Part shown: positions 1-9,487 of the stretch, piece after piece
Numbering within the stretch: position 1 is the first letter of the stretch
How the letters are laid out: every line of letters starts with the position of its first letter
Assembly (NCBI GenBank): GCA_008828725.1
Contig: MEHQ01003197.1
Span: 118,230-182,229, forward strand
Direction: 5' to 3'
Length of the DNA: 64,000 bases
Source of the DNA: Saccharina japonica
Lineage: Eukaryota > Sar > Phaeophyceae > Laminariales > Laminariaceae
Position numbers and translations under genes: made by a program
The notes under the pieces: generated by a model
Database searches by the model: none
What the model saw: only the letters and a program-made list of their open reading frames with translations
What the model was told of the DNA's origin: nothing

Positions 1-1
1 A

Positions 2-286
2 CACACCAGTTGCGCCGCCTGCAACGAACGTGCTGGGCACTATAGTAGCGCGCCGCGTTGGCGCCGCTTTATCGACAAGCGATGGCTGACGAAGCACGAA
101 TACAGTTATCGAGCAACCGAAGGCGCTGACTCGACGGCAGACATCGCCCTGGCGCAGCGCGTTGCGTGGGGGTCGACGAGAAACTGGCTAAAGAAAGCAC
201 CGGGGAAGTCTGCGTGGCTTGCCGCGCACAAGAGCAAGCAATCTCGAACGGGTTGCCTCGATCGTGAAGGTGGAACGCCATGGTAA
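2..286 (+). CDS. Possible C-terminal coding piece cut by the window edge
   Basis: An open frame of about 94 codons enters from the left edge and ends at a TAA at 284-286. It starts with a Cys pair (CAAC) and is rich in Arg, Lys and Trp, including RWRRF and KRWLTKHEYSYRA. I do not recognise a family. The frame has no start codon inside the window, so it would be a terminal exon or a transposon-protein tail. Just downstream, a short phrase (gacgccctgcca) occurs twice, at about 308 and 341. Chance openness in GC-rich sequence is a real alternative. Confidence 0.25.
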   Translation, partial: HTSCAACNERAGHYSSAPRWRRFIDKRWLTKHEYSYRATEGADSTADIALAQRVAWGSTRNWLKKAPGKSAWLAAHKSKQSRTGCLDREGGTPW

Positions 287-289
287 CCC

Positions 290-1029
290 GGAAGTGCGGT
301 CCTCCGACGCCCTGCCATAAATGTATTGAATGTTGACGACGCCCTGCCATTAATGTAACAGATGTTGGCATAGCGCTGAGCCCCGCGGGTATCGTGCGAC
401 TAATATTGACCCGGCCGGCAACTGAAAAGCGCGCATGTAATGAACATCAGACTTCACTGCTCGTACAGTTCTTCCGCGTGGGACGCAGAGAACAAGACAT
501 CGAGTACTCCCAACAAGGGGAGAAGAAAAAGACGCGCACACTCGCGAGAAGAGACAGAAAGAAAGCGACGCGTTAAGCACTACCAGGTATGTAGGTCTAC
601 ATGCAGCTATTCTCTCCGCATCACCTGGCCAGCCCGTACATGCGCATGTCTGTATAAAACCGCTGTCCCATTTTTATAAAATAAGCCGCATCGTCGCTTG
701 GCTTTGGCCTACTGATATTGTTGAGCGCGGGAATAGAAGCCGAAACAAACGGCGCCGATCGCACGATCACGCAGAAGTGCCGTACCCCCGGTCAGCAACA
801 AAAGGGAACCAAAGGGACAGAAAAAAAACCCCAGCAAACAAAAATAACAAATGAAAAAAAACAAGCAGCAATAGAAAACAGCAAAACAAGGAACAAACCA
901 TTCGGAAAAGAGAACGAAACACAAAAAAAAAAACGAAAAAAAACGAAACTATTGTCAACTAAACTAACCTAAACTAAAGCGAAAAACAAAAAAACAAAAG
1001 AGCAGAAAACAACACCACACAAAACCAAA
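290..1029. other. Non-coding stretch with an A-rich tract
   Basis: No convincing gene. From about 780 to 1,030 the plus strand is strongly A-rich and T-poor, with many runs of A broken by C or G. It changes abruptly to GC-rich sequence at about 1,040. The A-rich block could be a degenerate simple repeat or the leader of the small frame that follows. No repeat partner was seen in the window. Confidence 0.5.
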
Positions 1030-1266
1030 ATGGAACGATCGCAAAATCACCTCAACGTGTTCTCCGTGGATGCGCACGACAGGAAACCTTGCGCCTGCCC
1101 CGAAGGGTCCACGCTTCCCCCGTGGAACGGCAGGTTCAGCCTGCTCCGCACGCCCGCCAAGACCTCTCCCCGCAGAGGCCACTCTGCCCCGTCCTCGGCC
1201 TGCGTTGACCCCAAAAACGAGCAAAGCGCCATCTTATCAAGAGTTTTGCCTCAGGGGGTGTCATAG
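1030..1266 (+). CDS. Small ORF of unknown function (doubtful)
   Basis: A 78-codon frame begins at an ATG in a favourable context (accaaaATGG) right where the A-rich block gives way to GC-rich sequence. The predicted peptide is Pro-, Ser- and Arg-rich, with no domain, signal peptide or membrane segment that I can see. The minus strand is also open here, so this could be GC-driven openness. Nothing links it to its neighbours. Confidence 0.15.
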   Translation: MERSQNHLNVFSVDAHDRKPCACPEGSTLPPWNGRFSLLRTPAKTSPRRGHSAPSSACVDPKNEQSAILSRVLPQGVS

Positions 1267-1368
1267 AGTACGATGAGACTTCCGGGGGGGGGGGGTGTAC
1301 CTCGATATTAAAAAAGAGCAAAAACGCATAGAATATCAAGCGTTTGCCTCAGGGGGTGTCATAGGGTA
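1244..1368. repeat. Direct repeat around a poly-G tract
   Basis: The phrase tttgcctcagggggtgtcat occurs at about 1,245 and again at about 1,340. Between the copies lie a run of G followed by TGTACCTCG and an A-rich piece. The arrangement looks like a long target-site duplication around a very short insertion. Read on the minus strand, that insertion ends in GTACACCCC like the C-tailed repeats elsewhere in the window. This is a possible extremely truncated member of that family. Confidence 0.3.
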
Positions 1369-1399
1369 TGCTGCAGACATTACCGTGGGGGGGGGGGGG

Positions 1400-1616
1400 G
1401 GGATGTCGTTTCATTTTCATGCATGGCCAGTAGTCGTATGACCATAGACCCTCGCATCCTACAATGCAGGACGGAGCATGTCGGGTTTTCACCGACCAAG
1501 CAGACATTGCTATGTAGCACCAAGCACGAAAGGTGTGGGGCGAGTCGCATGAAGGATGAGCTGCGTCCTACTAAGAACCGCTTGTGAGGCCGACTTGCAT
1601 ATGGATGGCAGCTTCA
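1400..1616 (-). mobile_element. SINE-like repeat with LINE-derived C-tail, copy 1
   Basis: Reading on the minus strand, the copy begins CTCATTGAAGCTGCC (about 1,616) and ends beside a run of about 17 C (plus-strand G at 1,385-1,401). It matches the copy at 26.36-26.58 kb along its whole length. Its last ~75 bases resemble the 3' end of the adjacent LINE, including the phrase ATGGTCATA-GACTA. Near the 5' end is GTGCTTAG-AGG-like sequence resembling a Pol III A box, and GGTGAAAACCC further on is a weak B-box candidate. The LINE's own C-run lies only about 20 bp upstream of this copy. Confidence 0.7.
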
Positions 1617-1648
1617 ATGAGATAAATTAATTTTCGGGGGGGGGGGGG

Positions 1649-4345
1649 CGTACTCATTTGTTGCTTGCCTTAGTCATTTGACCATTGACCACGCATCCCT
1701 TTCGAGACGGAGCACCGTTCCTACTCCTAATAGAGACACCTCCAACACTTGGGCGCTCATTACGTTGTTTCCATATATTACAGAGAAACCTTTTGCTAAT
1801 CTTATCCCCTTCCTGCTTCGCCGCCTGTGGCCACCATCTATCTCCTAAGATAGCGATCGTTTTCTCGCTACTATTTAGTGTACCAAACTGCTCCATGTCA
1901 CACTCGTCTATTTTCCTCATCTCCTCCTCTAGCACATCCCTTTCCTCCTTGTACCTTTCACATTCTCCCACTATGTGAACTCTACTCTCTATGGCTTTGC
2001 CACATGGGCACATCTGTGCCTCTACTTCCTCCTCCTCCCGGCTACTGGTATACCTCCTTCTTCTTTCTGGCAGGTCCAGGTCCCCTACACGAAATCGCAG
2101 TTTCAGCTTTTTCGCGAAGTCCATTGGGCCGTGCAGATACCTTTTCATTCCTATTCCTTCTCTCAACCCCCCGTACATCTCTAAGTGTTCTTCCCCTTCC
2201 ACCTTCTTTCTCAGTGCTAGCCTTTCCCTTCTTTCTATCCTTTCTTTCACTTCTGTCTTGTATCCGCTAAATTTCTCTATGGCCAGCGTCTCTTTTTGGT
2301 TTCCTATATCCTTCCATACTTTCTCGACTACGCTATCCCACCTTATTCCAGCTCGCCCTTTGGTTACTTTCTCCCATACAGCTTTATCGGCTATGGCTGG
2401 CAACCTCTTATTTGGCATGTTCTTTACTTTATATTGCCATTTCAACTTACGCACGTCTCTATTTGTCTTAAGTGGGTACATTCCCAGTTCTGCTCTCAAT
2501 ACTGTATTACTCGTCGTACTTGAGCATCCTAGTACTTTTTTAGCTGCTGTCATCTGTACTGTTTCCAGCTGTTTTACGAGCTTCGCGTTCCCTTCCCATA
2601 CTTCTCCTGCATATTCTAGCTTTGGTACAATCACATTCATCAGTATACATCTCTTAATTCTAGTGTCAAGGTGCGAGTCTGTTAGGACTGCTTCCATCTT
2701 GCCTACGTGTGCCTTACCCTTGCCTATTATTTTATTTATGTGTGCATCCCAAGAGCAATCTTTTGAGATTTCTACGCCAAGGTACGTATACTGGTCTACG
2801 ATCGGTAATTCATCTTCTCCCCACTTCCACTTACAAGTTACCGGACTCTCCTTATCTTCGTTACATACAACTACTGCGCACTTTTTTACGTTCGCCGTCA
2901 CTCTCCACTTCCTGGTGTACTCGATTGCCTTCTCTATTTGTTTCTGCAGTCCTTCGGGTGTTTCTGATATGCAAACGAAATCATCAGCAAACATCAATCC
3001 CGACACCGTATCTTCCCCCACCGTGACTCCCTGCGATGCTGCTTCTACTGCTACTATCATGTCATTAATGTATACCTTGAATAGGTTAGGTGATAGCGTA
3101 CATCCCTGGGCAACTCCCTGTAGGATATCAACGTACTTCGATATTTCCCCGTCCAACATCACAGCACTTCTCGCACATTCCGTCATCTTCTTCATCATTC
3201 TCCACATCTTTCCTCTTATCCCTATTTCCCACAACTTTTTCCACAGCCCATTTCTCCATACTGTATCGTAGGCCTTCTGTACATCTAAAAAGAAACAGTA
3301 CGTTGTTAGCCCCGCGTCTTTCCTGCCTTGGATTATCTTACCTAATGTGTACACATGATCGACGCAGCTACGGTTTGGCCTAAATCCTGCTTGCCCTTCG
3401 CTAATCTTTTCTTCCTTCTCCATCATTGTTCCCATTCTATCGTTCAAAATCTTACAGAACGTTTTACCTACAGTGCTTAGTAGCGTTATTCCCCTATAGT
3501 TACCCGGGTCAGCCTTGTCTCCTTTCTTAAACAAGTTTACTACTACTCCTTCTCTCCATCTCTTAGGTGCGTACTCGTTTTTCCATATCCAGTTATACAA
3601 CTTAACCATCATGGTAAGCATTCCTTCTCCCCCGTACTTCATAAATTCATTAACTATTTGGTCTGCCCCTGCTGCCTTTCTATTCTTAAGTTTAGCTACA
3701 CACTTCTTAACTTCTTCTCTTGTGAACTCTCCCTGTAACCCTTCTGAGCCACTGTCTTCCCTTTCTGATGCATCTACGTTCGCCTCCGCCCACGCGTTGA
3801 TATCTTTCTCAAATTCTTTGTCGAACGTTTCGTTGGTTGTGGGCGTCCCTAGCTTGCGGTAATGCTCTACAAGTACTTCCCTTTTCCCCTTCGAACTACT
3901 AACCATTTTACCGTTCTGTGCTCTTAATGTAGCTATCCCCGTATCTGCCTCTCCTGCTTGTTTGCCTAGTATCCCTTTTATCCCTACCCACATCTGCTTC
4001 ATCCCGCCATCAAAGTCTTCATTCGTTTTAGTAACTACGTCTTTCCATACCCCTTTCTTCTTCTTCTCAACCACCTTTTTTACTTTATTTCTAGCAATAC
4101 CATACTCCTCCCATCCTGACGTAGTTTTGCTCGATGCGTATCTTGCGTGTGCCTTTCTCCTTACTCCTATAGCCTCTTTTACTTCTTCATCCCACCATTT
4201 TACTGCTCTATTGCATATTATCAATTTCTTTCCTATTACTTTACTTGCTGTGGTCTTGACCAATTTCTCCCATCCTTCTATTATCCTCGCTCCTGCATTA
4301 TCTCTCTCTATATTGTTCTTTGTCGTACCTATGCTGTTTTTTTTT
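1649..4345 (-). mobile_element. 5'-truncated LINE (non-LTR retrotransposon) ending in a C-run
   Basis: The element lies between two runs of plus-strand G: 1,636-1,648 at its 3' end and 4,346-4,355 at its 5' end. The 5' junction is CCCCC followed by ten A. The apurinic endonuclease domain that normally precedes the linker is absent, so the copy is 5'-truncated. The stop codon is only five bases from the C-run, so there is essentially no 3' UTR and no poly-A tail. The tail is shared with short repeats at 1.4, 26.4, 40.4 and 63.4 kb. No long unique target-site duplication could be told apart from the C-runs. Confidence 0.9.
1654..4263 (-). CDS. LINE ORF2-type reverse transcriptase, N-terminally truncated
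   Basis: This enzyme copies the element's RNA into the genome by target-primed reverse transcription. The frame is open for about 870 codons from the TTG at 4,263, and stays open upstream to the C/A junction near 4,345, so no genuine start codon is seen. In order, the protein has the post-endonuclease linker (WWDEEVKEAIGVRRKA, residues ~24-39), RT block NYRGITLLSTVGK (~255), GFRPNRSC (~293), FFLDVQKAYDTVW (~324), the GVAQGCTLSPNLF block (~386) and the catalytic FADD (~430). A Cys/His cluster (CPCG-H-EC) lies near residue 755. It has no stops or frameshifts, which suggests a recent insertion. The endonuclease is missing, so this copy cannot move by itself. The clade is not assigned. Confidence 0.95.
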   Translation of the reverse strand: MVKTTASKVIGKKLIICNRAVKWWDEEVKEAIGVRRKAHARYASSKTTSGWEEYGIARNKVKKVVEKKKKGVWKDVVTKTNEDFDGGMKQMWVGIKGILGKQAGEADTGIATLRAQNGKMVSSSKGKREVLVEHYRKLGTPTTNETFDKEFEKDINAWAEANVDASEREDSGSEGLQGEFTREEVKKCVAKLKNRKAAGADQIVNEFMKYGGEGMLTMMVKLYNWIWKNEYAPKRWREGVVVNLFKKGDKADPGNYRGITLLSTVGKTFCKILNDRMGTMMEKEEKISEGQAGFRPNRSCVDHVYTLGKIIQGRKDAGLTTYCFFLDVQKAYDTVWRNGLWKKLWEIGIRGKMWRMMKKMTECARSAVMLDGEISKYVDILQGVAQGCTLSPNLFKVYINDMIVAVEAASQGVTVGEDTVSGLMFADDFVCISETPEGLQKQIEKAIEYTRKWRVTANVKKCAVVVCNEDKESPVTCKWKWGEDELPIVDQYTYLGVEISKDCSWDAHINKIIGKGKAHVGKMEAVLTDSHLDTRIKRCILMNVIVPKLEYAGEVWEGNAKLVKQLETVQMTAAKKVLGCSSTTSNTVLRAELGMYPLKTNRDVRKLKWQYKVKNMPNKRLPAIADKAVWEKVTKGRAGIRWDSVVEKVWKDIGNQKETLAIEKFSGYKTEVKERIERRERLALRKKVEGEEHLEMYGGLREGIGMKRYLHGPMDFAKKLKLRFRVGDLDLPERRRRYTSSREEEEVEAQMCPCGKAIESRVHIVGECERYKEERDVLEEEMRKIDECDMEQFGTLNSSEKTIAILGDRWWPQAAKQEGDKISKRFLCNIWKQRNERPSVGGVSIRSRNGAPSRKGCVVNGQMTKASNK

Positions 4346-4355
4346 GGGGGGGGGG

Positions 4356-4591
4356 TTACTTGGAAACAATGTGGGCACTGTTTCTTTAAGTAGTGTAAGG
4401 TTTCTTGCAGTTGCGACGATGCGCTCCCGGGTGAGCATCAAAGAGCAGGGGCATGACGACCATAAAAATGGACAACGAAAATGACCTCAATTCATCTTGT
4501 CGTGTTGGGGATAAGGAGGGGGAGGGGAGAGGTTTGGTTTAGTGTCCGGGTATTTGGTTGGACATATCAGACCTCGAACGATGGGATTCGT
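4356..4591. other. Spacer between LINE and unknown gene 1
   Basis: No gene or repeat recognised. It lies downstream of the stop codon of the minus-strand gene that follows, so it probably includes that gene's 3' untranslated region. No clear polyadenylation signal stands out on the minus strand. Confidence 0.5.
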
Positions 4592-7467
4592 TCACCCAAC
4601 AGCTCCCGCCCTGAGGACATACATGCAGCCTCGCGCAACAGCACACGAGATGATCTGAAAACCGAATTTCGCAGCGACAGGCATGGCCGCGTCGCGTCCC
4701 ACCCCTATAAGTTAACTAAATATGTCTATTACCTTGCGGAGGAAAACGTTCCGGCTGGGGTCCAGCGGCGTCGATCTTCGGAATGGCGTATTCTGCCAGA
4801 TGTCGCGCAATCGGGGAAACAGGTACTGTTCCAGTTGTCGCCAAGTCACCTGCCGCGCGGTATCACACCAGCGGCACGGTGTGTCAAGCGACCACAAGCG
4901 ACCACGACCAGCCGACCTCGTACAGGGGGCGGGCTCTGCGCGGCCACGCTGAGAGTCAAGGCGAGTGGCCGAAAACTGTTTTCGTCGAACAGAGTTTTTG
5001 TTACATATATACTCAGGCGGCGAGACCATTCACTGACAAGGCAACTGATTTCCGGTTAGGAAGAGTATTCGCAGGTAACCGGTCGGAATCGTGAAAGGGA
5101 AAGCCTGTCGAAAGAAAAAGACGATTGTAGCATCAACCTTCGGCAACACAAAGCGAAGCAGCCGAAGCTACCGGGGTATAGGGGGTAGGGGGGGTGCTTC
5201 CGAGGGCAAGGTCAGGAGATGTACGCCACGCGTACAGTATAATGATGACACTTGTGCTGCCGGACGCCTCGTCCTATACGTCTGATAAGACCACACCTAT
5301 CGTGTTTTAGGTCGCGATATATGATCGGTTGAGGATGCTGCTCACCCTTGGACACCGCGTCTGCCAAATACCTGGTACGTATTGTGCCAAGACAGGTGTC
5401 ACCAACAAACAACGACCCTGCATTGTCGAAAGTGTGGCACGCTAAGCGGGGGGAGGCTGCCAAACCCCAAGTTGTCACGATTACAAGAGGTTCAGCAGAC
5501 AGTGAGACAATCAGGCAGTCGGGAAGGGCAGCAAGCGACGCGCAAAAGCAGGGTTAACCTGGGACCCCGATGGACGGCAATCGACTTTCGACCGACGGCA
5601 CTCCGCGAGCAATTCACGAAAGACGCCGTTCGCATGTAGATAACCTCTTGCACTTTCCATATACTTCGAAGTATGAAGACTATTATACCCATCGAAACCC
5701 GCGAAACGCAAAGCATTGGAGTCACGTCGGGGACAGTTTTCCGCCTCTCTACACGGGGCAGCAGGGTGCTAGGAACTTGAAAAAACCGATGGAGCTATCT
5801 TACGAGTACAGCAATACATGACACCCTATCCATGAAGATATCTCTGTCTCGTACCGGCAATTTGTGACCACTGCGCTTGTACATACTCTTCAAGTATCTG
5901 TGTACGTAGGGATTAAAAATCAGCACGGACACTGCGTGTGCTGGATGTCTACGGGTAGAAATGACGGTTTCATGGCGAACAACACACACCACACACAAAA
6001 CCCTGTTGTACGGTACGTGCGACTCACAAGGGTGGTGAAAATCTGCTGCATCCAGCCGTAATCCGGGTTGCTGCCCACCCGGCAGTGCTCGCGGACGAAC
6101 TGCTTGCACTCCTGAGGCAGGAGACAAGCAAGCGACGATCGATCGTACATACTCGTATCAGATTGTTTCACATGCCGCACAGATCACGATCTATAATACT
6201 CAAGATCATCTAGATCCTCACCTGCCGTTATCTGCCGTTAACATATGTTGTGCAGGATCTGTATAATACAGATCCACCCCAGGAAGCATGTCCTTATACC
6301 GGTATATCATATAGTAGTAGTAGATCATGCAGGTTATATGGCTCCCGCCCAGCAGCATGGGCTACAGAACAGTACATGACACCTACAGTAATAAGAAACA
6401 GGAAATCTGGTTCAGGCTGGATTTCTTATTTGAGAGAGGTGCTTCCTACACTTATTTCAAGATAACGACTCCCGAATTTCTTATTTCCCTCTAAACCTCA
6501 GCCTGGCTTTCTTATTAGTCTGTTTCGTATTAGGTGTCATTTAGTGTAGATCATACAAAATCAGGAATATATCTGCCCTCTGAAAATATCTAGATCATGT
6601 TGCATGCGTATTAATAGTATTCGATTATCAGCCCGAGGTGTGGATTATTATGATACCTGGTACGGCAAGGGTACGGTACAAAAGGCGATATAAAAAGTGC
6701 ACCAGCCGCGAAAACCAGCGCCAAGGAATAGACCTGGCAGTTGAATCTACTGGCTGGGCGGCATCATCAGCACCCCTCGGCGTCCCTCGGCTCTCGTTTA
6801 TGTATTCGTACGAGTACTGGCGTATCAGGCGGTACCCTGTTTCGCGATGCTATCGGGAGTACCTCGCAACGGGCGTCCGATGGTCCAGCAATCAATCAAC
6901 CCTTCGGTCCGTCCGCATGTGTCGCATGATCTACTCACCGCGGTAACGTTGGGACCGACCTCTAAACGTAGTGTAGTAATTAGGTAGTGTAGGGTAGTAT
7001 AGTGTATGCTTGAGTGGAATTGCACGGTAGTAGCAGACACGTCGTTGGCCTTCATCGGCAGCCATGTGGTAGTACAGCTACGGTATTTATCATACGTACC
7101 TGGCATCAAGCCACAGGTACTGCTGTACTGCCGACAATTATACCAAGTCTAAAGTTGGACTGCCCTGCTGCCATATGATACGTCTGATACTCGTCTCACG
7201 GTTTAAAATAACTGCTGCAATGGTACTGCTGCTGCTGCTGCTGCTGTAGCTACTCTTGCAGCTGACAGCAGTCACCGCGCCTAGCTGCAAATCTGGGAGC
7301 ACCGTACAGCAGACACAGCAATGCAATGCGGTCCTGACCTCCTTTGTGTCGAAACGCATCCCGCTTGTTGGGCAGGCTCTGAAGATGCTGTTGTCGACAA
7401 GAGGGTGAACGTCGTCGTCGTTCTTGTCAAACAAGCCCCGAAGGCAAACTTTGTCTGCGACAGCCAT
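4592..7467 (-). CDS. Unknown gene 1: six-exon gene model, about 189 aa
   Basis: Predicted exons on the minus strand: 7,467-7,339, 6,111-6,028, 5,663-5,559, 5,417-5,346, 4,849-4,733 and 4,654-4,592. Every exon begins and ends in phase 0, and the frame stays open to a TGA. The best-supported exons are the second (acceptor CTGCCTCAG, donor GTGAGT; peptide starts ECKQFVREHC) and the fifth (acceptor CGGCAG, donor GTAATA; peptide VTWRQLEQYLFPRLRDIW). The start exon opens MAVADKVCLRGLFDKND, and its donor is the weaker GTCAGG. Exons three, four and six are plausible but less certain. I recognise no family. The product looks soluble, Arg- and Cys-rich, with no signal peptide. The first intron carries a short TIR element (6,376-6,540). 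Strand, phase consistency and peptide composition argue for a real gene. Confidence 0.5.
6376..6540. mobile_element. Short TIR element (MITE-like) in an intron
   Basis: About 165 bp bounded by inverted copies of ATGACACCTA followed by A/T-rich AAGAAACAG sequence. The interior phrase AGAAACAGGAAATC-GGTTCAGGCTG-TTTCTTAT closely resembles sequence at 16.16 kb. There is no coding capacity. Target duplication is unclear. It lies in the predicted first intron of unknown gene 1. Confidence 0.5.
7222..7251. repeat. CTG trinucleotide tract
   Basis: About six consecutive CTG units following a looser GCTGCAATGGTACTG lead. It lies in the predicted first intron of unknown gene 1. Similar CTG/CAG tracts recur throughout the window. 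Confidence 0.8.
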
Positions 7468-8048
7468 GATCAACAGCTACGTTGGTTTCCGCAAGCACTG
7501 TCTGTGACCTAGCTGAATCTTGCACGTTCCTTGGAGAACCACCGCTCGCAGGAGCAAGGTGGAGCCCCACTGCTCTCTGTTTGTCCAGCAGCTTTACTCA
7601 GATGAGTGGGAACAAAAGCTCGAGCAGGCAAAGGAGGGTTTCCACAACAATAGAAAATATCATCACCGAAGGGGACAGGGGACATGCCTCGTATGACAAA
7701 ATATGACAAAATTTGCCAGGAGGGCCGCGAACCGCAAGGTGAGAGCGAGACGAGATCGGAGAAAATCGTGGGGGTGTATGTACGGACCCACTTGTTATTC
7801 GTTGGACTCTTTTCCGAGCAGTCACCCTCTATCTACTCTCACAACGATATGGCAGTATCATCAGTATTAATATACTTACATTTTTCTCTGGGGTATCTTC
7901 CCATTTCAGAGTTTTTCGGAGCCTGACCTGTCACCGCCACCACGGACTATAGTTTTGGCGATGAGTTAATGTGATAATAAAAGTTACACACCTGGTAGTA
8001 TAATAGCATCGATAGTACAGAGTAGAATGTACCAGGTGCTACGACGAA
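7468..8048. other. Upstream region of unknown gene 1
   Basis: No confident feature. It should contain the promoter and 5' untranslated region of the minus-strand gene starting at 7,467. Both strands are open in places around 7,480-7,710 (one plus-strand phrase reads DEWEQKLEQAKEGF), but no exon can be defended. Confidence 0.4.
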
Positions 8049-8747
8049 ATTACAAGAAGAACGGTAGAATGAGGAGCGTGACAGACGCCTTCAAGTGGTC
8101 AAACTCCTAACTGCATTAACTGCGTTGTTGGCGGTTCTTCTCTTTTTGCTGTGTTCCTACAATAATCAATCGTGATTGATTGGATCGTTTTTTTTTCAAG
8201 CGATTTGTGTCAGCACAGAAACCTTTTTTGGGCTCATGCGCAAGTATATAGGTTGGTGGGGGTCCGTTGTGGGTTGTGGGTGAGAGAGCAATAACTACTG
8301 GGTGGGTCGGTTGATCCCTGGGCCGGTTGTCCCAACACCATCCACCAACATTTCTAGTGAAGCGATGAGAGTCAGCGCAAAACCTTGTACAGGATTGGAT
8401 CGGTTCCACTCCTGTACAAGGTTTTTGCGCTGACGCGCATCGCTTCACGATAAATGTTGGTGGGTGGTGTTGGGACAACCGTCCCAGGGATCAACCGACC
8501 CATCCAGTTACTCTCTCACCTATCATACAACCCACAACGCACACCCACCAACCTATATACTTGCCCATGAGCCAAAAAAGGTTTCTGTGCTGACACAAAT
8601 CGCTTAAAATACAAATCGATCCAATCGATGACAATTGCACGAACACAGCAAAAAGAGAAGAACCGCCAACGCAGTAGCTTAATGCAGTTAGGAGTTTGAC
8701 CACTTGAAGGCGTCTGTCACGCTCCTCATTCCCACCGTTCTTGTAAT
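8049..8747. mobile_element. Foldback element with ~340-bp inverted arms
   Basis: Nearly the whole 699 bp is one imperfect palindrome. ATTACAAG at 8,049 pairs with CTTGTAAT ending at 8,747, and the arms stay complementary (small gaps aside) to a tip around 8,390-8,405. The right arm recurs alone at 12,835-13,165, and a short part recurs at 14,893-14,990. There is no open frame, so it is a non-autonomous foldback or a large MITE. It abuts the start of the first unit of the segmental array. Confidence 0.8.
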
Positions 8748-9432
8748 GAGGAGATATTGATGCTGAGAAGGGCGCTAGCGCCTTCGAGCATCAATAGATG
8801 CTCTTCTAATGGGTTGGGTATCTGCCCGTGGGGGTGTACCCCCCTGGTCGCGAACGGACACAAACGGACAAAAAACAGTTCTGAAAGCTGCCACAGCGTG
8901 GCTTTATTTACGAGATCCTTAATATTGAGGTTTGTCCGTCGCTCGTCGCACTCGCACTTCCGCACTTCGTTCGCTTTGCTTTTTTTGGCGCGCGACGCGT
9001 ACACTCAACCGATTCAGACACGCTCGGGACTGATGAGCCCGCTATTTGTGCCGACCGTCCTGTGCTGCTCGTGTCGAAAGCCGTGCCGAGATCGGAGAGC
9101 TAGGCGGTAGTGACTGTCATAATAGCGTTGCACAGTAAAGCATCAAAAGTTGTGAATAATGCGGAGTAATCTCTCGTGCAGACGAGCACAACAGCAGTAG
9201 TATAGTAGCTCAACGATGCAAACAGCACCACCACCACGGCACCACACACAACACCACCGACCACACGCCACCGCCCACACCCCGCCCCACCAGCGAGCAC
9301 ACTAGAAGTGGCTTGGTGGTTGACAGTCAGGCTGTCAGAGGCGTCAAGGGTGGTGTGGCTTTTGCAGTTGACGCCAACGGTGAGTCTCGAGAACGACCCT
9401 CCGCTCAAGCTACCGTTATGCATCTCGAACCA

Positions 9433-9487
9433 CGATCACAAACCACCGAACACCACCACCACCACCACCACCACCACCACCACCACC
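9433..9487. repeat. CAC trinucleotide tract
   Basis: A run of about 16 ACC/CAC units in the first array unit. Related CCA-rich tracts lie at 9,740-9,795, 11,375-11,415 and 11,595-11,665. Frames read through them give poly-His, poly-Thr or poly-Pro and are not genes. Confidence 0.9.

Noticed and set aside
1991-3271. 426-codon plus-strand frame opposite the LINE
   Set aside because: Pyrimidine-rich shadow of the reverse-transcriptase frame; Ser/Phe/Leu-rich with no domain.
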